Translations under genes and position numbers: made by a program | NCBI RefSeq assembly: GCF_900107095.1 | Contig: NZ_FNOR01000009.1 | Coordinates: 124,001 to 188,000 of the forward strand | DNA length: 64,000 nucleotides | From: Collimonas sp. OK242 | Lineage (GTDB): Bacteria > Pseudomonadota > Gammaproteobacteria > Burkholderiales > Burkholderiaceae_D | Direction of reading: 5' to 3' | The notes under the pieces: model-generated | What the model saw: only the letters and a program-made list of their open reading frames with translations | Database searches by the model: none | Told to the model about the DNA's origin: nothing | Part shown: positions 25,025 through 34,442 of the stretch, piece after piece | Layout: the number at the start of each line of letters is the position of its first letter | How positions within the stretch are numbered: position 1 is the stretch's first letter

Positions 25025-26518
25025 TCAGCGGAACGCCGGCTCGCTGAAACTGCGCAGCTTGCGGCTGTGCAGCTGCTCGACACCCTGATTGCGCAGCAGT
25101 TCCAGGGCCTTGATGCCGATCTTCAAATGCTGGCTGACCCGCTGCTCGTAAAAACGATTGGCCATGCCAGGCAATTTGATTTCGCCGTGCAAGGGCTTGT
25201 CCGAGACGCACAGCAAAGTACCGTAAGGAACGCGGAAACGGAAACCGTTGGCGGCCACCGTGGCGCTTTCCATATCCAGCGCAATCGCGCGGCTTTGATT
25301 GAAGCGCAACAGCGGCTTGCGATGATCGCGCAACTCCCAGTTGCGATCGTCGATAGAGGCCACCGTACCGGTACGCATGATGCGTTTCAGTTCATAGCCT
25401 TCCAGCTGGGTAATGGCAGCCACTGCATCCTGCAATGCCAGCTGCACCTCGGCCAGCGCCGGCACCGGCACCCACAGCGGCAAGTCGTCATCGAGCACAT
25501 GGTCGTCGCGCACATAGGCATGCGCCAGTACGTAATCGCCCATCCGCTGCGAGGTCGACAAGCCGGCGCAATGGCCCAGCATGATCCAGCCATGCGGGCG
25601 CAGTACCGCAACGTGGTCGGTAATGGTTTTGGCATTCGACGGACCGACGCCGATATTGATCAGCGTGATGCCGGAACCGTCCGCGCGCTGCAAGTGGTAG
25701 GCCGGCATCTGCGGCTGGCGCGCTGGGGCGATACCGGTGAGCGCGCGGTCGGAAGGCAGATCGTCGAGATTGGCATTCCAGGTCGTCAAATCGCCCGGCT
25801 CGACAAACGCCGTGTATTGCTGGCGGTAGGCGCGCTGCTCAGGATCGCCGGTGGCTTGCATCAGTTCGCGCCCCATGCGGATGAATTCATCGACATAAAA
25901 CGCATAGTTGGTAAACAACACATAGCGCTGGAAACGATCGGGGGAAGTCGCCGTGTAGTGCTTCAGCCGGTGCAGCGAATAATCGATACGCGGCGCAGTA
26001 AACAAAGCCAGCGGATGCGGATCGCCCGGCATTTCCTCATAAGTGCCGTTGACGATGCGATCGTCCATGGTCGCCAGGTTCGGCAGGTCAAACACATCCG
26101 GCAAAGTCCGCAAATGATCGGGATCCAGATTGCCTTCGACATGGATGCCTTCGGGGAAGGCAAAGTGCACAGGAATCGGCATGTCGCTGACGCCGATTTC
26201 CAAGGGCACGTCGTGGTTATCGCGCAGCAGCTTGAACTGGCTGACCAGGTAGTTTGTGTAGAGCGATGGCCGGGTCAAGGTGGTTTCATAGACGCCCGGG
26301 CCGGACACGAAACCGAAGGAATGGCGGGTATCGGCACGGGTGTTGAATTCGGTTGTGACGCGTACAAACGGATAGCAGGCGCGCACCCGTTCCGGCATGA
26401 TTTCGCCATTCGAAAAGCGCTTGAAAGCGTCCCGCAATAACGCGGTGTGATGCTCGTAAATCTCTTGCACGCGCGCGACGGCGGCGTGGGGATCGGTGAA
26501 TTGCTCAGTCGGGAACAT
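25025..26518 (-). CDS. amn: AMP nucleosidase
   Basis: 497 residues. It hydrolyses AMP to adenine and ribose 5-phosphate. The N-terminal domain (about 1-180) is Amn-specific (ERVRACYPFVRVTTEF, HFAFPEGIHVEGNL), and the C-terminal domain has the nucleoside phosphorylase fold (INIGVGPSNAKTITDHVAVLRP, ALDMESATVAANGFRFRVPYGTLLCVSDKPLHGEIKL). The ATG at 26518 is chosen because GGAG lies five bases upstream; an in-frame start at 26563 would add 15 residues. Convergent with the nitronate monooxygenase gene. Confidence 0.96.
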   Translation of the reverse strand: MFPTEQFTDPHAAVARVQEIYEHHTALLRDAFKRFSNGEIMPERVRACYPFVRVTTEFNTRADTRHSFGFVSGPGVYETTLTRPSLYTNYLVSQFKLLRDNHDVPLEIGVSDMPIPVHFAFPEGIHVEGNLDPDHLRTLPDVFDLPNLATMDDRIVNGTYEEMPGDPHPLALFTAPRIDYSLHRLKHYTATSPDRFQRYVLFTNYAFYVDEFIRMGRELMQATGDPEQRAYRQQYTAFVEPGDLTTWNANLDDLPSDRALTGIAPARQPQMPAYHLQRADGSGITLINIGVGPSNAKTITDHVAVLRPHGWIMLGHCAGLSTSQRMGDYVLAHAYVRDDHVLDDDLPLWVPVPALAEVQLALQDAVAAITQLEGYELKRIMRTGTVASIDDRNWELRDHRKPLLRFNQSRAIALDMESATVAANGFRFRVPYGTLLCVSDKPLHGEIKLPGMANRFYEQRVSQHLKIGIKALELLRNQGVEQLHSRKLRSFSEPAFR

Positions 26519-26662
26519 CGAATCTCCGTAGCGATATCTGTACGCCAAGCCGATTGGCGTCATGGTCCGGACAGTTTTATCCGGACCTTACAGTTCAATT
26601 CTAACGGGATTGGCGCGAGAATGGGGTGGGAACGAGATTCGAACGCCAGGACCAGCACAGTA

Positions 26663-27334
26663 TTACTTCAGCAAATCGTATTGGCCGCCCTTGTCGATCG
26701 CACGCCGATACGCCGGCCGTGCATGGATACGCTGTAAAAAGGCGAACAGCTTCGGCCGGCTGGCGTCCAGGCCGCCGCGCGATTGCGCAGCTTCCAGCGG
26801 GAAGCTCATCTGGATGTCGGCGGCGCTGAATTCTTCGCCGGCAAACCAGGCCGACTTACCCAATTCTCCCTCCATGAAATCCAGATGCGCCTTGAGTTGC
26901 GGATCGATGTAATTGCGCTGCACGCCGTTCGCAATCGAACGCGCCAGCGGCCGCAGCAGCGCCGGCATCGGCGGGCGCCCCAGGCGTGCGAAGATCAGCT
27001 TCATCAGCAACGGCGGCATGGCCGAACCTTCGGCGTAATGCAGCCAGTAGGTGTAGCGCAGGCGATCCTTGCTGCCCGCCGCCGGAATCAGCCTGCCGCC
27101 GCCATATTGCTGCAGCAGGTACTCGATAATCGCGCCCGATTCCGCAATCGTGTTCTCGCCGTCTGTGATGACTGGCGATTTACCCAAGGGATGAACCGCT
27201 TTCAGCGACGGCGGCGCCAACATGGTTTTCGGATCGCGCTGATACAGCTTGAGTTCATAATCCAGCCCCAGCTCTTCGAGCAACCACAGGACGCGCTGTG
27301 AACGGGAGTTGTTGAGATGGTGAACAATGATCAT
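26663..27334 (-). CDS. Glutathione S-transferase family protein
   Basis: 223 residues. N-terminal thioredoxin fold begins MIIVHHLNNSRSQRVLWLLEELGLDYE, where the Ser in NNSRSQR is the probable glutathione-activating residue; HPLGKSPVITDGE has the conserved cis-Pro and IAESGAIIEYL the Glu-Ser pair that binds glutathione. An all-helical C-terminal domain follows. ATG 27334 gives the usual N-terminus; an upstream start would add 20 unlike residues. The natural substrate is unknown. Confidence 0.92.
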   Translation of the reverse strand: MIIVHHLNNSRSQRVLWLLEELGLDYELKLYQRDPKTMLAPPSLKAVHPLGKSPVITDGENTIAESGAIIEYLLQQYGGGRLIPAAGSKDRLRYTYWLHYAEGSAMPPLLMKLIFARLGRPPMPALLRPLARSIANGVQRNYIDPQLKAHLDFMEGELGKSAWFAGEEFSAADIQMSFPLEAAQSRGGLDASRPKLFAFLQRIHARPAYRRAIDKGGQYDLLK

Positions 27335-27457
27335 GGTCGGCAAGTCCGGTCGGATAGTAGGGAAAATACACGGGTATGCACAAGGGCCAGGCACCAGGGC
27401 AAGCGGAAATTACAGTCCCGCTAGCGTAACCGATTTACCCGGAATGATCCCGATTTA

Positions 27458-29017
27458 CTAAACCTGGGCCGGACTCAATAAACCCTGGCAAGTAGCGCGC
27501 TGCGCATCTGCCGCCGCCAATTTTCCGCAAACAGCGTCCAGTTGCAGCCGCAAACGCCCTAGCGCCGCCTGATGCTTGCCGTCGCCATTCCAGGTATTGA
27601 GTTTTTTCCCCAGGCGCTCCAGCACTGAACGATTACGTTCGTAGAATGCATTCTGGGTGCTGCCCAGCTCTTGCAACATACTATGCGCAACCTTTTCTAT
27701 ACGGCTTTCATCCTGCGGCGCCAGTTCCAGCAAACCTGACAAATACGCCGCGCCCCATTGCAAGCGTGTCGCCGGTCCCTGTGCGGCCTGGTACGCCTGT
27801 TCATACCAGTTGATGGCGCCGGTTTTGTCGCCGCGTTTCTTGGCATTCGAGGCCAGGCTAAGCATGAAATAGTATGGCGCATGCGAACGCTTCAGCTCTG
27901 CCTTGAGCAAGCGATCAGAATCATCCAGCAAGCCGGCGTCGCTCAAGGCATGCGCGCCGGCATTGATCACCGATTGCCGCTCATAGACGTCCGTGGTTGC
28001 GCTATCGGCCAGCGCCACGCGTTGCCGCACGTCTTTGAGCAGGGCCGGCGCCAGCGCGCCGTCCGGGGTATCGATGCGCGCCAGTGATATTTGTGCCGCC
28101 AGGGCCGATAGGCGATCAGTCTTGGACAGTGTCTTAGCGCCGGACAAACGCTGCATGGCGAGGTCCCAGGCGGCGATCAGCTTGGCCCTGGCCGGCGTTT
28201 TCGGCAGCGTGGCCAGCTGCACCAGGTCAGCCGGATAGTTGGCAAATATGTCCATATTCTCACGTGCTGTATGGGCATCGCTCACCGCTTTCATCAATTG
28301 CGCTGCCGCTGCCGTTTTGTCGACGCTAGCGCTTTCACCCGACTGAGCGGCAGCTGCCGCTACCAATGCGCTCAAGGCCAGGCGATTGGCGGTATCACCA
28401 GGCGGGCAGCTTGCCGCCAGCCGCTTCAGCGTGGACGATAACTCCCTGCTGCCGACCAGCTGCTGCTCGTCGGTGTCCCAGGAATAATAAGCCAGCAAGC
28501 GCCATTCGTCCGCCGTCAGCTTGCCGCCGGCGAGGGCTGCCTGCAAGGTTTGCCGGACCGGACGATTGGCGCTGATGCCGAGTGTCAGCGTCTGCAAATA
28601 GCGGTCGGCGTCGACTTCGCCTGGCAAACGGGTGATTTCCTTGCCGTCGGGCTGGAACAGGATCATGGTCGGATAGCCGCGCACCTTGAACCGTTCGCCG
28701 AGCTTTTGTGCGCCGGCGCTGTCGCCGTCGATATGCACCGGCACGAAGAAACGCGAACGCTCGATAAACCCTTGCCGGTTAAAAATCGTGGCTTTGACTT
28801 GGTTGCATGGCGGGCACCAGGCCGCGCCCCAATACAGGAACAAAGGCTTGTTATGCGCTTTGGCAAAGGCGAAAGCGGCATCGACGTCGCCTTCATACCA
28901 ATTGATGCCTTCCGCGGCTGCAGCCGGCTTTGATTCGGTAGCGGTCAAGGCCATGGCAGGCGCGGCTGCGCACAGCAGTGCGGCCAATACCGCCGCGGTA
29001 GCGGATAAATTCTTCAT
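27458..29017 (-). CDS. Periplasmic thioredoxin-like protein with a long helical C-terminal region
   Basis: 519 residues. MKNLSATAAVLAALLCAAA...AMA is a Sec signal peptide. A thioredoxin domain (about 35-165) has the active site WCPPC (Cys68, Cys71) and the cis-Pro in GYPTMILF, as in DsbD-like or DUF255-like thiol-disulfide proteins. Residues 170-519 are Ala/Leu-rich and helical, with TPR-like stretches (DKTGAINWYEQAYQAAQGPATRLQWGA). ATG 29017 is preferred because AAGGA lies just upstream; in-frame ATGs lie at 29029, 29044 and 29047. The partner protein is unknown. Confidence 0.8.
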   Translation of the reverse strand: MKNLSATAAVLAALLCAAAPAMALTATESKPAAAAEGINWYEGDVDAAFAFAKAHNKPLFLYWGAAWCPPCNQVKATIFNRQGFIERSRFFVPVHIDGDSAGAQKLGERFKVRGYPTMILFQPDGKEITRLPGEVDADRYLQTLTLGISANRPVRQTLQAALAGGKLTADEWRLLAYYSWDTDEQQLVGSRELSSTLKRLAASCPPGDTANRLALSALVAAAAAQSGESASVDKTAAAAQLMKAVSDAHTARENMDIFANYPADLVQLATLPKTPARAKLIAAWDLAMQRLSGAKTLSKTDRLSALAAQISLARIDTPDGALAPALLKDVRQRVALADSATTDVYERQSVINAGAHALSDAGLLDDSDRLLKAELKRSHAPYYFMLSLASNAKKRGDKTGAINWYEQAYQAAQGPATRLQWGAAYLSGLLELAPQDESRIEKVAHSMLQELGSTQNAFYERNRSVLERLGKKLNTWNGDGKHQAALGRLRLQLDAVCGKLAAADAQRATCQGLLSPAQV

Positions 29018-29360
29018 CTTATCCTTCATCCCATATTCATCCATCATGCAAACAGGTAAAGCCGCAACCGGCCGGAGCCGGCTGCAGCTCTGAAAATATC
29101 TGTTACGAACCAAAGTGATCATTGAATTCCAGCCACCCCTGACGACCGTAAGGGTTGTGGCTAGCTACGGGATAATACGGCCAACCGGCGGCATTGTCTT
29201 GTCTCATGGAATTAAATACATTATTGACGATCAGCGCACTCTCGCAACGGATGCCGTTACGCGCAAAGCATCTTTACCCGGCTTGCTTTAGACTAAGCGT
29301 TTTTCGACGTTTGGCGCCTGCACATTTCAAGCAGATCAATCCCAGCAAAAAGGCATTCTG
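29018..29360. other. Divergent intergenic region with one bulged hairpin
   Basis: 343 bases between the thioredoxin-like gene and a divergent glutathione transferase gene; both promoters should be here. The one clear structure is at 29131-29162, where AGCCACCCCT pairs with AGGG-TT-GTGGCT (ten pairs, two-base bulge, ten-base loop). No open frame with a plausible product is seen. Confidence 0.4.
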
Positions 29361-30065
29361 ATGACCGATCTTTCCACCTTCCGCATCACAAAAAAATGGC
29401 CGGCCCAGCATCCCGACCGGATCCAGCTGTATTCCCTGCCTACGCCCAATGGCGTCAAAATCTCGATCATGCTGGAAGAAACCGGCCTGCCCTATGAGCC
29501 GCATCTGGTCAGTTTCGACACCAATGACCAGACCTCGCCGGAGTTCCTGTCGCTCAATCCCAATAACAAGATTCCGGCGATCCTCGATCCCAATGGTCCG
29601 GACGGCAAACCGCTGCCTCTGTTTGAATCCGGCGCGATCCTGATTTACCTGGCGGACAAGAGCGGCCAGTTCATGCCGAAAGACCTGGCCGGCCGCTACC
29701 AGACCATCCAATGGCTGATGTTCCAGATGGGCGGTATCGGACCGATGTTCGGCCAGCTTGGTTTTTTCAATAAATTCGCCGGCAAGGATTACGAAGACAA
29801 ACGCCCGCGCGACCGCTACGTGGCGGAATCGAAACGCTTGCTGGCGGTACTCAACCAACGGCTTGCCGAGCGCAACTGGATCATGGGAGATACCTATACC
29901 ATCGCTGACATCGCCACCTTCCCGTGGATACGCAACCTGATCGGGTTCTACGAAGCGGGCGAGCTGGTGGGGATTGCGGATTTTCCGCACGTCACACGGG
30001 CGCTTGCAGCGTTTGTCGCACGTCCGGCGGTAGCAAAAGGTCTTACGATTCCGAAGCGCGGCTGA
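29361..30065 (+). CDS. Glutathione S-transferase, YfcG/YghU (Nu) type
   Basis: 234 residues. The N-terminal extension and the sequence LYSLPTPNGVKISIMLEETGLPYEPH are typical of Nu-class enzymes, in which the Thr and Asn of TPNG contact glutathione and which act as disulfide-bond reductases. NPNNKIPAILDPNGPDGKPLPLFESGAILIYLA contains the cis-Pro and Glu-Ser glutathione contacts. Helical C-terminal domain ends AVAKGLTIPKRG. AAAAAGG lies upstream of the ATG. Confidence 0.93.
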   Translation: MTDLSTFRITKKWPAQHPDRIQLYSLPTPNGVKISIMLEETGLPYEPHLVSFDTNDQTSPEFLSLNPNNKIPAILDPNGPDGKPLPLFESGAILIYLADKSGQFMPKDLAGRYQTIQWLMFQMGGIGPMFGQLGFFNKFAGKDYEDKRPRDRYVAESKRLLAVLNQRLAERNWIMGDTYTIADIATFPWIRNLIGFYEAGELVGIADFPHVTRALAAFVARPAVAKGLTIPKRG

Positions 30066-30066
30066 G

Positions 30067-30096
30067 CGCAGCCCGACTGATCGCAGCCCGACTGAT
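30067..30096 (+). repeat. Perfect tandem duplication of 15 bases
   Basis: CGCAGCCCGACTGAT occurs twice head to tail, starting two bases after the stop codon of the glutathione transferase gene. It is probably a replication slippage product. Confidence 0.8.
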
Positions 30097-30190
30097 TTTC
30101 AGGTTGCGCGAAGCAGTGCGTATAATCCGGCGGCTACTCAAAGCGGGGATGGTGCGATAAAATCGGCCATCCCATCACATTTGGACCGCC

Positions 30191-30856
30191 ATGTCATTGC
30201 GCCGAAAATTCCTGCAGAAGAGCTTGTTCCTGACCGCCTCCGGGCTCTTTTCCAGCCAGCTGCCATTTACTGCGCCGACGGCTTTCGCAACAGAGACCTC
30301 AGCCAGCCCGTCCGGCGCCTCGGCGCCGATGGACCCGCCGCCAGACATCTTTGACGCGCAACTGGTAGACATGGAGTTCTGGCTCAAACCCCGGGTGCTG
30401 GAAGTGACGCGTCCGGCCAGCGGCGAACGCGCCAAACTGCTGTATTGGAAAGACGGTGAAATTCAAGAGTCCGCCTATCAGCAGTTATGCCATCTGCTGC
30501 GCGACGTCCAAGGCAAGCAAACCGCACCGATAGATCCCAAGCTGCTCGAGACCTTGTGGGGCACCCAGGCTTTTATCGCGCGCTATGGGATTAGCCAGCC
30601 GCTGGAAATCCTGTCTGGATTCCGCACCGCAAGCACCAATCGGCACCTGATCGAAACCGGCGTGCCGGCGGCGCGCAAATCATTGCACCTGGAAGGACGC
30701 GCGGCTGACATCCGCCTGACGCAGCTGGACGCCGACGTGCTGGGAGGTTTGATACGCAGCTTCCGCCAGGGCGGGGTCGGCTTCTATTATCGGCCGGGAA
30801 AAAACGGCGGCTGGATCCATGCCGACACGGGACTGCAGCGCACCTGGAAAGGGTGA
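30191..30856 (+). CDS. DUF882 / YcbK-like murein peptidase-fold protein with Tat signal
   Basis: 221 residues. The N-terminus MSLRRKFLQKSLFLTASG contains the twin-arginine motif RRKFLQ, so it should be exported folded by the Tat system, part of which is encoded at the left end of this window. The mature part has the peptidase M15A fold: ILSGFRTASTNRHLIETG, SLHLEGRAADIRL (His and Asp zinc ligands) and WIHADTG (third ligand His). It may cleave or bind peptidoglycan cross-links. A GGGATGG/CCATCCC hairpin lies at 30146-30173 just upstream. Substrate unknown. Confidence 0.87.
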   Translation: MSLRRKFLQKSLFLTASGLFSSQLPFTAPTAFATETSASPSGASAPMDPPPDIFDAQLVDMEFWLKPRVLEVTRPASGERAKLLYWKDGEIQESAYQQLCHLLRDVQGKQTAPIDPKLLETLWGTQAFIARYGISQPLEILSGFRTASTNRHLIETGVPAARKSLHLEGRAADIRLTQLDADVLGGLIRSFRQGGVGFYYRPGKNGGWIHADTGLQRTWKG

Positions 30857-30915
30857 TTGCCTGCAGCCCGGCGGCGGCACGAAACGATTGATTATCCCGC
30901 CGCAGAATATCTACT

Positions 30916-32106
30916 TCAGATACGCTCGATGATCAGCGCAATGCCTTGGCCGCCGCCAATGCACATGGTGATCAAACCGTAGCGCTTGTTAGTGCGCATC
31001 AGCTCATACAGACATTTGACCGCAATGATCGCCCCGCTTGCACCCAGCGGATGACCAAGCGCGATGGCGCCGCCGTTGACGTTGGTCAGCGCCGGATCAA
31101 GCCCCAATCCCTTGCAAACGCCCAGCGACTGCGCGGCGAACGCTTCGTTCGATTCGATCACCGCCATGTCGCTGAGGCTAAGACCGGCGCGCTTCAACGC
31201 CAGCTGGACCGCCGGAATCGGACCGGTTCCCATGATCGATGGATCAACCCCGGCCACCCCGTAGGAAACCACGCGCGCCAGCGGCTTCAAACCGGCTTGA
31301 GCGGCAGCATCAGCGGCCATCAGGACACAGGCAGCCGCACCGTCGTTGATGCCAGACGCATTGCCGGCCGTGACTGTACCGCCTTCTTTTTTGAAAGCCG
31401 GCTTGAGCTTCGCCAGCGACTCCATGGTGGCGTCGGCTTTTGGATATTCGTCAGTGTCGAATAGCGTGATGCCTTTACGCGTCTTGATTTCGACCGGCAC
31501 GATCTGCGACTTGAAGTGACCGGCAGCGATGGCTGCCGTCGCACGTCTCTGGCTTTCCAGCGCGAACGCGTCCTGCTCTTCACGCGAGATGCCGTATTTC
31601 TCCGCCACGTTTTCAGCAGTGATGCCCATATGGCCGCCGCCGAAAGGATCCGACAAGGCGCCCACCATCATGTCGATCATCTTGATGTCGCCCATGCGCG
31701 CACCCCAGCGTGCAGCTTGGGTTGCGTACATCGAGCGGCTCATGCATTCGACGCCGCCGCCGACTGCGACATCGGTCTCGCCCAGCTGGATAGCGTTGGC
31801 TGCAGTGATGATGGCCTGCAAACCCGAGCCGCACAGGCGGTTAAGCGTCAGCGCCGTGGATTCCTTACCCATGCCGGCATTGATGCCGACCACGCGTGAC
31901 ACGTACATGTCGCGCGCCTCGGTGTGGATGACGTTGCCGAATATGATCTGGCCGGCCTGGAGCGGATCGACTCCGGCCCGTGCGAATGCTTCCTTGACCG
32001 CGATCGCGCCCAGCTCGCCCGGCGCGAAATCCTTCAATGCGCCGCCATATGTCCCAATCGCCGTACGTGCAGCGCCGACGATAACTACCTCTCTTGTATT
32101 AGCCAT
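30916..32106 (-). CDS. Acetyl-CoA acetyltransferase (thiolase)
   Basis: 396 residues. Thiolases cleave or form 3-ketoacyl-CoA. The acyl-accepting Cys is in [11 protein letters not shown] (about residue 90), the His in [15 protein letters not shown] (about 350) and the second Cys in TMCIGGGQG (about 380). Length is that of biosynthetic-type (PhaA/AtoB) enzymes. A strong AACGAGGAGA precedes the ATG. It lies two bases after the stop of the GntR gene and is thus co-transcribed with it, divergent from a catabolic gene set, so it may process an acyl-CoA product of that pathway. Confidence 0.95.
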   Translation of the reverse strand: MANTREVVIVGAARTAIGTYGGALKDFAPGELGAIAVKEAFARAGVDPLQAGQIIFGNVIHTEARDMYVSRVVGINAGMGKESTALTLNRLCGSGLQAIITAANAIQLGETDVAVGGGVECMSRSMYATQAARWGARMGDIKMIDMMVGALSDPFGGGHMGITAENVAEKYGISREEQDAFALESQRRATAAIAAGHFKSQIVPVEIKTRKGITLFDTDEYPKADATMESLAKLKPAFKKEGGTVTAGNASGINDGAAACVLMAADAAAQAGLKPLARVVSYGVAGVDPSIMGTGPIPAVQLALKRAGLSLSDMAVIESNEAFAAQSLGVCKGLGLDPALTNVNGGAIALGHPLGASGAIIAVKCLYELMRTNKRYGLITMCIGGGQGIALIIERI

Positions 32107-32108
32107 GC

Positions 32109-32876
32109 TTATCTCCTCGTTGATATTGATTGATTTGACGGTGTGATCGCATGCCGGCTTGCCGCCGTCTGGGAAGCCAGCAGGTGTAGTGCTTTCATTA
32201 CTTCAGTAGCGGTATGTTCGGAATGTTCGCGCAATACCTGCGGCAAGCTTGCCGAACCGGTGCTCAGCGCCTGCATGATTTGTTCATGCTCAAGCAGCGA
32301 TTCCTGCCAGCGCAGGGATTCTGCATTGGCGACGCCGCGTGCGCGGTGGATTTTTGCCATCAGGTTTGCATAGATCGACGACAGCACCGGATTGCGGGCG
32401 GCGTCCACGATCATTTGATGGATTTCCTGGTTCAGCCGGAAATAGGCGGTGCGCTTACCGTTAGCATGCTGCACCAGCATGGCCTGATGCTTGCGTTCAA
32501 TCGCGCTAAGCGCATCTTCATCGATGCCTATGCATAGCTGCCGGCCGGCCAATTCTTCCAATCCATGCAGCACGTCAAAAATCGCGCCGATTTCGTCGAT
32601 GTCGATTTCGGAGATGTGGTAACCGAGATGCTGGCGATGCTTGATCAAGCCTTCCGCCACCAGCACCTTCAGCGCCTCGCGCAGCGGCGTTTTTGAAATC
32701 TCGAAATATTCGCACAACTCTTTTTCCATGATGCGGCTGGCGGGCGCGAGCTCGCCCTCCTGGATCATTTCCCGCAGCCGGTCGGCAATCTCGCTTGAAA
32801 GCCCGCTACGACGCACGCCCCGGCCATTGACGGGACTGGTCTTCACTTTTGCGGTTGTTTCGGGGGCGGTCAACAT
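32109..32876 (-). CDS. GntR-family (FCD) transcriptional regulator
   Basis: 255 residues. An N-terminal winged helix-turn-helix (about 25-90: [49 protein letters not shown]) and an all-helical FCD ligand domain with probable metal-binding His and Asp residues ([29 protein letters not shown]). ATG 32876 is preferred to a start at 32930. Probably represses the divergent transporter/hydrolase genes and its own operon with the thiolase; the ligand would be a pathway acid. Confidence 0.92.
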   Translation of the reverse strand: MLTAPETTAKVKTSPVNGRGVRRSGLSSEIADRLREMIQEGELAPASRIMEKELCEYFEISKTPLREALKVLVAEGLIKHRQHLGYHISEIDIDEIGAIFDVLHGLEELAGRQLCIGIDEDALSAIERKHQAMLVQHANGKRTAYFRLNQEIHQMIVDAARNPVLSSIYANLMAKIHRARGVANAESLRWQESLLEHEQIMQALSTGSASLPQVLREHSEHTATEVMKALHLLASQTAASRHAITPSNQSISTRR

Positions 32877-32973
32877 GGCGGTTACATCACATCTGGACTG
32901 ATTTCGATAAAAAATCTTAACACATATCAATTAAACTTTTAAATATCACTATAAATCAATAACTTACATGACT

Positions 32974-32983
32974 TGTAATTACA
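32974..32983. promoter_or_regulatory. Candidate GntR operator in the divergent region
   Basis: TGTAATTACA is a perfect ten-base palindrome in the AT-rich 196-base region between the GntR gene and the MFS gene. FCD regulators often bind short TTGT/ACAA-type palindromes, so it is a reasonable operator candidate, but it is short. Confidence 0.35.
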
Positions 32984-33072
32984 GATTAAGTATTATATGC
33001 TTACGTCAGCACGGAAAATACCGTGCCCAACAAACGAGCCAAAAAGAGCCGTTCACCCTGAATGGAGACAAA

Positions 33073-34374
33073 ATGAACACCACGACCAATACAGCAGTGG
33101 CAGCAACAGAGGGGAAAACTTCCGTCCGATGGAGAATTTTCTTCACCATGTTGCTACTAATTTCGATTAACTATATCGACCGCGCATCGCTGTCAGTCGC
33201 CATGCCGCTGATCGCAAAAGAGTTCGATCTCGGTCCGGCCATGCAAGGCTTGATCCTGAGTTCCTTCTTCTGGACTTATGCGTTCATGCAAATCCCCGGC
33301 GGCATGCTGGCCGATCGTTTCAAACCGCGTATCGTGATCGCCATCGCCACTATCTTCTGGGGCGCATTCCAGGCACTTGCCGCGATCTGCACCAATTCCA
33401 CCGCATTGTTATTGACACGCCTCGGCCTGGGTGCGGCAGAAGCGCCGATCTATCCGGCCGGCGGCAAGCTGAATGCGATCTGGATGACGCAAAACGAACG
33501 CGGCCGCGGCGCCACCCTGCTGGATGGCGGCGCACCGCTCGGTGCAGCGTTGGGCGCGATCATCATCACCGGGCTGATTACGACGCTGGGCTCATGGCGC
33601 ATCGCATTCGCCGTGGCCGGCGTGGGTACAGTAATGGCCGGCATGTGGTCCTGGTATTACATCCGCAACAATCCGCGCGACCACAGCGGTGTCAATGACG
33701 CCGAGGCCAGCTATATCGAAGAAGCGCAAGCCAGCGAGTTCAAGAAAGAACCGGCTAACCTGAGCGGCCGTTCCGTTGATTTTTTCAAACACCGTTCAGT
33801 GTTGTTCATGTTCTTCGGCTGGATGTGTTTCAACTCGGTGTTCTACGGCTTGCTGACCTGGATGCCGAACTATCTGAATAAAGTGCATGGCTTCGATATC
33901 AAGCAAATGGGCGGCGCCAGCTTCATCATTTTCTTCTCCGGATTTGTCGGCGAACTGGTTGGCGGCTACATTGCCGACAAATGGAAAACGGCCGGCGGCT
34001 CACCAAATAAAGTGATGCGCACGCTGTTTGGCATTGCCGCCGTGATTGCCACGCTCTCGATCTTCTCGGTGGCTTACATCAAAGACGCGACAACCGTCGT
34101 GGTGATGTTATCCGTTACCTTGTTTTTCATCCGCTGGTGCGGCCTCTACTGGTGCATTCCATCCATCCTCGGCACCCGCGACAAGGTGGGCTTCCTCGGC
34201 GGCCTGATGAACCTGGGCGGCAATATCGGCGGCATCTGCGTACCGATTATCGTCGGCACCATTGTCCAGATCACCGGCTCCTATTTCCTGGCGCTGATGT
34301 TCTTTGCAGCGGCTGGCGTCGGCCTGTTCATCTGCTCGACCAGCATCGATTACGAGAAAAAAATCCCGATCTGA
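33073..34374 (+). CDS. MFS transporter, anion:cation symporter type
   Basis: 433 residues with 12 predicted membrane segments. The opening INYIDRASLSVAMPLIAKEFDLGPAMQGLILSSFFWTYAFMQIPGGMLADRF is typical of the ACS family (hexuronate, galactonate and phthalate-like carboxylate transporters). GGAG sits before ATG 33073; an in-frame start at 32968 would add 35 residues. As first gene of a plus-strand set with a racemase-like enzyme, a cyclic amidohydrolase and an FAH hydrolase, it probably imports their organic-acid substrate. Confidence 0.92.
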   Translation: MNTTTNTAVAATEGKTSVRWRIFFTMLLLISINYIDRASLSVAMPLIAKEFDLGPAMQGLILSSFFWTYAFMQIPGGMLADRFKPRIVIAIATIFWGAFQALAAICTNSTALLLTRLGLGAAEAPIYPAGGKLNAIWMTQNERGRGATLLDGGAPLGAALGAIIITGLITTLGSWRIAFAVAGVGTVMAGMWSWYYIRNNPRDHSGVNDAEASYIEEAQASEFKKEPANLSGRSVDFFKHRSVLFMFFGWMCFNSVFYGLLTWMPNYLNKVHGFDIKQMGGASFIIFFSGFVGELVGGYIADKWKTAGGSPNKVMRTLFGIAAVIATLSIFSVAYIKDATTVVVMLSVTLFFIRWCGLYWCIPSILGTRDKVGFLGGLMNLGGNIGGICVPIIVGTIVQITGSYFLALMFFAAAGVGLFICSTSIDYEKKIPI

Positions 34375-34442
34375 TTTCCGTCCGATGCGGAGCATCAAAT
34401 CAAAATCACTATCTTTAATTTATTATTTACGGAGCAACACAA

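Noticed and set aside
26620-26658. tRNA-like sequence (GGGAACGAGATTCGAACGCC) between the AMP nucleosidase and glutathione transferase genes
   Set aside because: It contains a TTCGAAT-like T-loop, but the flanking bases do not form the five-pair T stem and no acceptor or anticodon arm can be built around it. At most it is a decayed tRNA end.
30146-30173. GGGATGG/CCATCCC hairpin before the DUF882 gene as a riboswitch or terminator
   Set aside because: Only seven pairs with a 14-base loop, no T run and no known riboswitch core.
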